From: Nostoc sp. LEGE 12450
GTDB lineage: Bacteria; Cyanobacteriota; Cyanobacteriia; Cyanobacteriales; Nostocaceae
NCBI RefSeq assembly: GCF_015206895.1
Contig: NZ_JADEXU010000008.1
Location: forward strand, 33,363-97,362
Reading direction: 5' to 3'
Length of the DNA: 64,000 bases
The notes under the pieces are model-generated. The model ran no database searches. It was not told where the DNA came from and worked only from the letters and a program-made list of their open reading frames with translations. Numbering within the stretch: position 1 is the first letter of the stretch; each line of letters opens with the position of its first letter. Positions 60,888-64,000 of this stretch are shown piece by piece. Made by a program: the position numbers and the translations under genes.

Positions 60888-62282
60888 TTATCTAGGCTTG
60901 CGGATTGCACCCTGCCAGCTAATAGTTTGCTTGGCAGAACGTATTCCCAAAGAACGAGTTGCTACGACTTCAATATCAACGTTGACACCAGGACGTAAAG
61001 CTGAATCAGGAATTTTGAGCTTGCCTAAAGCTAGAGTAAAACGGTTGTAGTCACGAGTCACAAGTTCGTTGGGAATATCCCCTTCATATTCAGTTTTGTA
61101 GCCAGAAAAGCCGTACAAGTTATCTTGGGCGCGGAATTTGATGCGAAACTGAGTATTAATAGCATCAGATTTTGCTGCCAAATCGACTATTTTTAAGTTG
61201 AGGTTTTGTCCTGCTTCGGCAAACTCTGCTACAGCTAACCGGGTGACATCTTTTTTGGGAATGACATGGTTAACGGTAAATGTTGTTAAGTTAGCTTCAT
61301 TTTTGATGCTACCATCAACCCATAAGTCCTCGGCAAAAGTAACTTCTACTTGTTTGTTGTCAGTTAAATTAAGTGTTACAGCTTGATTGCCAAAGCTGGT
61401 AATAGGTTGTTTTTCTAGCCAAACTATTTGAAAAGTTTCTTCTAGACGCTGTTCAAACTCAAGGTAATCATCTGCGATCGCAGAACCAGGCGCAAGTAGA
61501 GAAGCTGCGCCTATGCGTTGATTCCATTTGTTCTTGGAAAGGTTTACTGGTTTGTTTGTCAGTTCCGAAATTGCTAGCTGTACCGTTGGAGTATCAGCCG
61601 CCAAAGCTTCCTTGCTATTTACAATACTTAAAGTTCCTAAGCGCCCTTGGCTACCATCGCTACCATCACTGCCATCTCGCCCATCGCTACCGTTACTACA
61701 TCGATAAACCTTGTCAGTACACTTGTAACCAGGGCTACCGGGAGTTCCTTTGCAGGTTTTCACTTCCCACCTCCGCCTATGACAGCGACAACCCTCCGTA
61801 CCGTTGCCACCTCTACCGCCGCGTCCACCTTGCCCACCAGTTGCCCGAACGGAAATGTTTCGTAAATCTGCCAAATTGCTGTAATACACCGTGAGGGAAC
61901 CACCATTTCCCCCATCTCCTCCCTTACCACCGTTACCGCCATTGCCACCATTTGGTGCATTTATATCATGGCTGACGCGATCGCGTTGATAACCACAGTC
62001 AGGGCGATCGCTATGTTCCCCATCTTCCCCATCTTCACCATCTTTACCAGACAAATCGAGATTAACGGGTGAACCATTAACAAAAATATTTTGGTTTTCG
62101 CCGCTTCTACCCGATCGCCCATCGGTTCCTGTACGTCCATCTCTGCCATTATTTCTGGCTACTCTATAATTTTCGTCAGAGGCAACGGCTGGACATAAAA
62201 CTGAACCAGAGGCAGGCAAAAAGCTCGTAAATAAGCAAAATGTCAGCAGTAGTGGTAGTTTACTCCTAAAACCATTGTGCAT
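60888..62282 (-). CDS. Secreted protein with Gly-rich, collagen-like repeats
   Basis: A 464-residue protein. A signal peptide (LPLLLTFCLFTSFLPASG) is followed by a Gly-X-Y-like region (about 45-225) with NGRDGRTGTDGRSGRSGE, SGKDGEDGEDGEH, NGGNGGNGGKGGDGGNGG, GGQGGRGGRGGNG and GSDGRDGSDGSDGSQGRLG, interrupted by a Cys-rich loop (CRCHRRRWEVKTC). The remaining half is beta-rich (LTTFTVNHVIPKKDVTRLAV, LRPGVNVDIEVVATRSLGIR). It is probably a cell-surface or sheath protein. It converges on the permease gene with only 3 bases between the stops. Confidence 0.8.
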   Translation of the reverse strand: MHNGFRSKLPLLLTFCLFTSFLPASGSVLCPAVASDENYRVARNNGRDGRTGTDGRSGRSGENQNIFVNGSPVNLDLSGKDGEDGEDGEHSDRPDCGYQRDRVSHDINAPNGGNGGNGGKGGDGGNGGSLTVYYSNLADLRNISVRATGGQGGRGGRGGNGTEGCRCHRRRWEVKTCKGTPGSPGYKCTDKVYRCSNGSDGRDGSDGSDGSQGRLGTLSIVNSKEALAADTPTVQLAISELTNKPVNLSKNKWNQRIGAASLLAPGSAIADDYLEFEQRLEETFQIVWLEKQPITSFGNQAVTLNLTDNKQVEVTFAEDLWVDGSIKNEANLTTFTVNHVIPKKDVTRLAVAEFAEAGQNLNLKIVDLAAKSDAINTQFRIKFRAQDNLYGFSGYKTEYEGDIPNELVTRDYNRFTLALGKLKIPDSALRPGVNVDIEVVATRSLGIRSAKQTISWQGAIRKPR

Positions 62283-62369
62283 TTAGTTACACCTAAAACT
62301 TTAGTTAATTCAACTACTACTGACGCTGACTTTTAATAATTTGCTCCCTTGTCTCTAGTGGTGTGCCTT

Positions 62370-63392
62370 TTACTTGGCTGTTGGATCGTCATTTACTTTA
62401 ACAATCAGCTTGCCAAAATTATCACCTCGAAGTAAACCGATGAATGCACGAGGAGCTTTTTCTAAACCAATAACTACATCTTCTTTATACTTAAGCTGAC
62501 CAGACTGTAACCATCCAGAAACATCACGCAAAAAATCATTAAACCGATGTTGATAATCGGAAACTAAGAAACCTTTGATTAAAGCTCGTTTGATTAGTAG
62601 TGGCATTAAATTAGGCCCTGATGGAGTAGATGTAGCGTTATACTCCGAAATCAAACCTACTAATGGAATTCTTGCCCCAAGGTTGATCTGCTGCAATACA
62701 GTTTCTAAAATCACACCTGCTGTATTGTCATAGTAAACATCAATGCCATTAGGTGCAGCTTCTTTGAGTGCTGAATCAAGTTCTTGGGTTTTGCGGTTAA
62801 TCCCAACATCAAAACCTAATTCTTTAACTATATAGTCCCGCTTATCGTCACTCCCGACAATTCCCACGACTCTAGCACCTTTAATTTTGGCAATTTGACC
62901 TGCTACTGCACCGACAGCACCAGAAGCGGCTGAAACCACAACAGTTTCACCTTCTTTTGGTTGACCGATATCAAGCAAAGCAGCATAAGCAGTCAGACCA
63001 GGCATACCCAGTACACCTAAGCTATAAGATAAAGGTGCTTGAGTAGGATCAAGTTTACGTAGTGTTTCACCCTTAGATACAGCATAAGTTTGCCAACCGT
63101 TATTGCTAAGAACAAAATCCCCAACTTGAAATTGAGGATGATTTGATTTAATTACTTGGCTGACTGTACCACCCACGATCGCAGAATTCAATTCTACTGA
63201 TGCAGCATAAGACTCACTTGCACTAATACGACCACGCATATAAGGGTCGAGAGATAGATAAATAGTGCGGCTAAGAATTTCGCCTTCACTCGGTTCGGGA
63301 GTTGGCGTTTCTACTAAAGCAAAATCACTCTCTTTTGGTTCGCCGACTGGACGACTTTTGAGGATAATTTGTTTGTTCATTAAATCAGACAT
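62370..63392 (-). CDS. NADP-dependent MDR oxidoreductase (curcumin reductase/LTB4-DH-like)
   Basis: A 340-residue zinc-independent medium-chain reductase. LKSRPVGEPKESDFALVETP near the start, TIYLSLDPYMRGRIS (about 43-57), LGVLGMPGLTAYAALLDIG and the cofactor block VVVSAASGAVGAVAGQIAKI (about 150-169) are the family landmarks. DVYYDNTAGVILETVLQQIN and GFLVSDYQHRFNDFL follow. Relatives reduce alpha,beta-unsaturated ketones such as curcumin and 15-keto-prostaglandins. It is soluble and probably detoxifies reactive carbonyls. The start is ATG 63392. Confidence 0.92.
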   Translation of the reverse strand: MSDLMNKQIILKSRPVGEPKESDFALVETPTPEPSEGEILSRTIYLSLDPYMRGRISASESYAASVELNSAIVGGTVSQVIKSNHPQFQVGDFVLSNNGWQTYAVSKGETLRKLDPTQAPLSYSLGVLGMPGLTAYAALLDIGQPKEGETVVVSAASGAVGAVAGQIAKIKGARVVGIVGSDDKRDYIVKELGFDVGINRKTQELDSALKEAAPNGIDVYYDNTAGVILETVLQQINLGARIPLVGLISEYNATSTPSGPNLMPLLIKRALIKGFLVSDYQHRFNDFLRDVSGWLQSGQLKYKEDVVIGLEKAPRAFIGLLRGDNFGKLIVKVNDDPTAK

Positions 63393-63560
63393 CAGTTATT
63401 TTCCTTCCTTTAAATAAATCTGACTATTGGTGAACGCACAGATGTGTGTGTCCATTCAGAAAACATTTCAGAACTTATATTAATTTTGTATTAAGATTCG
63501 CCAATTATAAGAATCCGCTTTGATTTTTGTTCGTGGAGCGTGGCTACTCACTTGCGTGGG

Positions 63561-63615
63561 TAGGCAAGAGGCAAGAGAAAAAAAGGTAAGAGGCAATAGG
63601 CAAGAGGCAATAGGA
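63561..63615. repeat. Heptanucleotide tandem repeats (GGCAAGA/GGCAATA)
   Basis: Imperfect copies of AGGCAAG and AGGCAAT units in tandem, part of the non-coding stretch 63393-63876. The stretch holds no gene; the region also has a second array on the other strand at 63731-63763. Confidence 0.75.
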
Positions 63616-63730
63616 AAAAAGGCTTTTTTAGTTATACCGAGTTTTTTCACGCAATCAAATATGAGTCCTAAGTAAGTTGGCACAATAAAATCAAACGATG
63701 TAAAGAAAAATAAACTAGGCTAAAACCTTT

Positions 63731-63763
63731 CTGCCTGTTGCCTGTTGCCTGTTGCCTATTGCC
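63731..63763. repeat. Heptanucleotide tandem repeat (TTGCCTG)
   Basis: Four and a half copies of TTGCCTG/TTGCCTA. It is the reverse complement of the GGCAATA-type repeats at 63561-63615, so the two arrays could pair as a long hairpin. Confidence 0.75.
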
Positions 63764-63876
63764 GAATCCCAACGACAATTATTTACGCCCACTTACTTAA
63801 TTAAATATAATGGTTTCCAATTACGTAGAGTAGGGAAACTGTGCGCCCCTACTTGACATTCCGGGTTTTGAGCAAA

Positions 63877-64000
63877 CTATGCTTTCAGCACAAAATCAGA
63901 TGCGGTGAGAGTTGGCGAACCAGTTAGAGTTGCAAATAGCCCACCACTGCCAAAACCAGCCGCGTTGCCATTTTGGTTGTAAAACAACTCACCATTTAGA
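63877..64000 (-). CDS. C-terminal end of a repeat-rich surface/calcium-binding protein (cut by right edge)
   Basis: The minus-strand frame enters at the right edge and stops at TAG (63877-63879). Its last residues are LNGELFYNQNGNAAGFGSGG, LFATLTGSPTLTASDF and VLKA. This tail is typical of cyanobacterial hemolysin-type (RTX) calcium-binding proteins, whose C-terminal end is a type I secretion signal. The RTX repeats themselves would lie outside the window. Confidence 0.7.
   Translation of the reverse strand, partial: LNGELFYNQNGNAAGFGSGGLFATLTGSPTLTASDFVLKA

Noticed and set aside
61556..61894. Plus-strand frames rich in Thr, His and Tyr opposite the collagen-like gene
   Set aside because: They result from the repetitive Gly codons of the real gene on the minus strand.

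Overview
The window looks like chromosomal DNA of a Nostoc-type filamentous cyanobacterium. The palindromic octamer GCGATCGC (HIP1) recurs in genes and spacers, several spacers carry the heptanucleotide repeats typical of these genomes, and many products have a cyanobacterial flavour (TIGR04376-type, DUF3131, Lin0512, DUF4082). No rRNA, tRNA, CRISPR array or replication origin was seen. Nearly the whole window is an extracellular polysaccharide and cell-surface island.

Region A (1-21077, minus strand) is a long ABC-transporter-type polysaccharide cluster. Reading in the direction of transcription it has a GT4 glycosyltransferase, a small Cys-rich protein, an ABC permease/ATPase pair (Wzm/Wzt-like), a hexapeptide acetyltransferase, a Gfo/Idh/MocA dehydrogenase and a DegT aminotransferase (together resembling the WbpD/WbpB/WbpE route to diacetamido-uronic acids), then a second acetyltransferase, an NDP-sugar epimerase and a second aminotransferase. 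These are followed by two surface-type proteins (a large DUF4082/Ig-like/dimethylformamidase-like protein and a Tat-type secreted protein), a glycosyltransferase-TPR-methyltransferase fusion, a methyltransferase, several glycosyltransferases, and a glycosyltransferase-like gene cut by the left edge.

Region B (22575-43533, plus strand) is a Wzx/Wzy-type cluster divergent from A across a 1.5 kb spacer. It holds a Wzc-like tyrosine kinase, a PglF/WbpM-like dehydratase, a five-bladed-propeller protein, a Wzx flippase, three GT4 enzymes, a Wzy-like polymerase, a secreted glycosidase-like protein, a PglC-like priming transferase, a PhyH dioxygenase, a FemAB/GNAT acyltransferase, an ATP-grasp ligase, a DegT aminotransferase preceded by a tiny leader-like ORF, and a second Wzz/GumC protein whose kinase half was lost by a frameshift. 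The dehydratase, aminotransferase and priming enzyme together suggest an amino-dideoxy sugar as the first sugar of the repeat unit.

Region C (43628-48771) has an intact GH31 alpha-glucosidase and then a graveyard: a cation-efflux fragment, a decayed NRPS piece, an IS5-like transposase with stop and frameshifts, and an internally deleted IS630-like transposase.

Region D (48953-64000) has a lone cyclic-nucleotide-binding protein, a Lin0512 protein, and what may be a synthase-dependent polysaccharide locus (PIG-L deacetylase, cellulose-synthase-like GT2 without PilZ, two DUF3131 proteins) interrupted by a GIY-YIG gene on the other strand. Then come a coiled-coil TIGR04376-type protein, a short ABC permease, a collagen-like secreted protein, an MDR oxidoreductase and, at the right edge, the end of a repeat-rich surface protein. 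Spacers here carry several MITE-like inverted repeats and hairpins.
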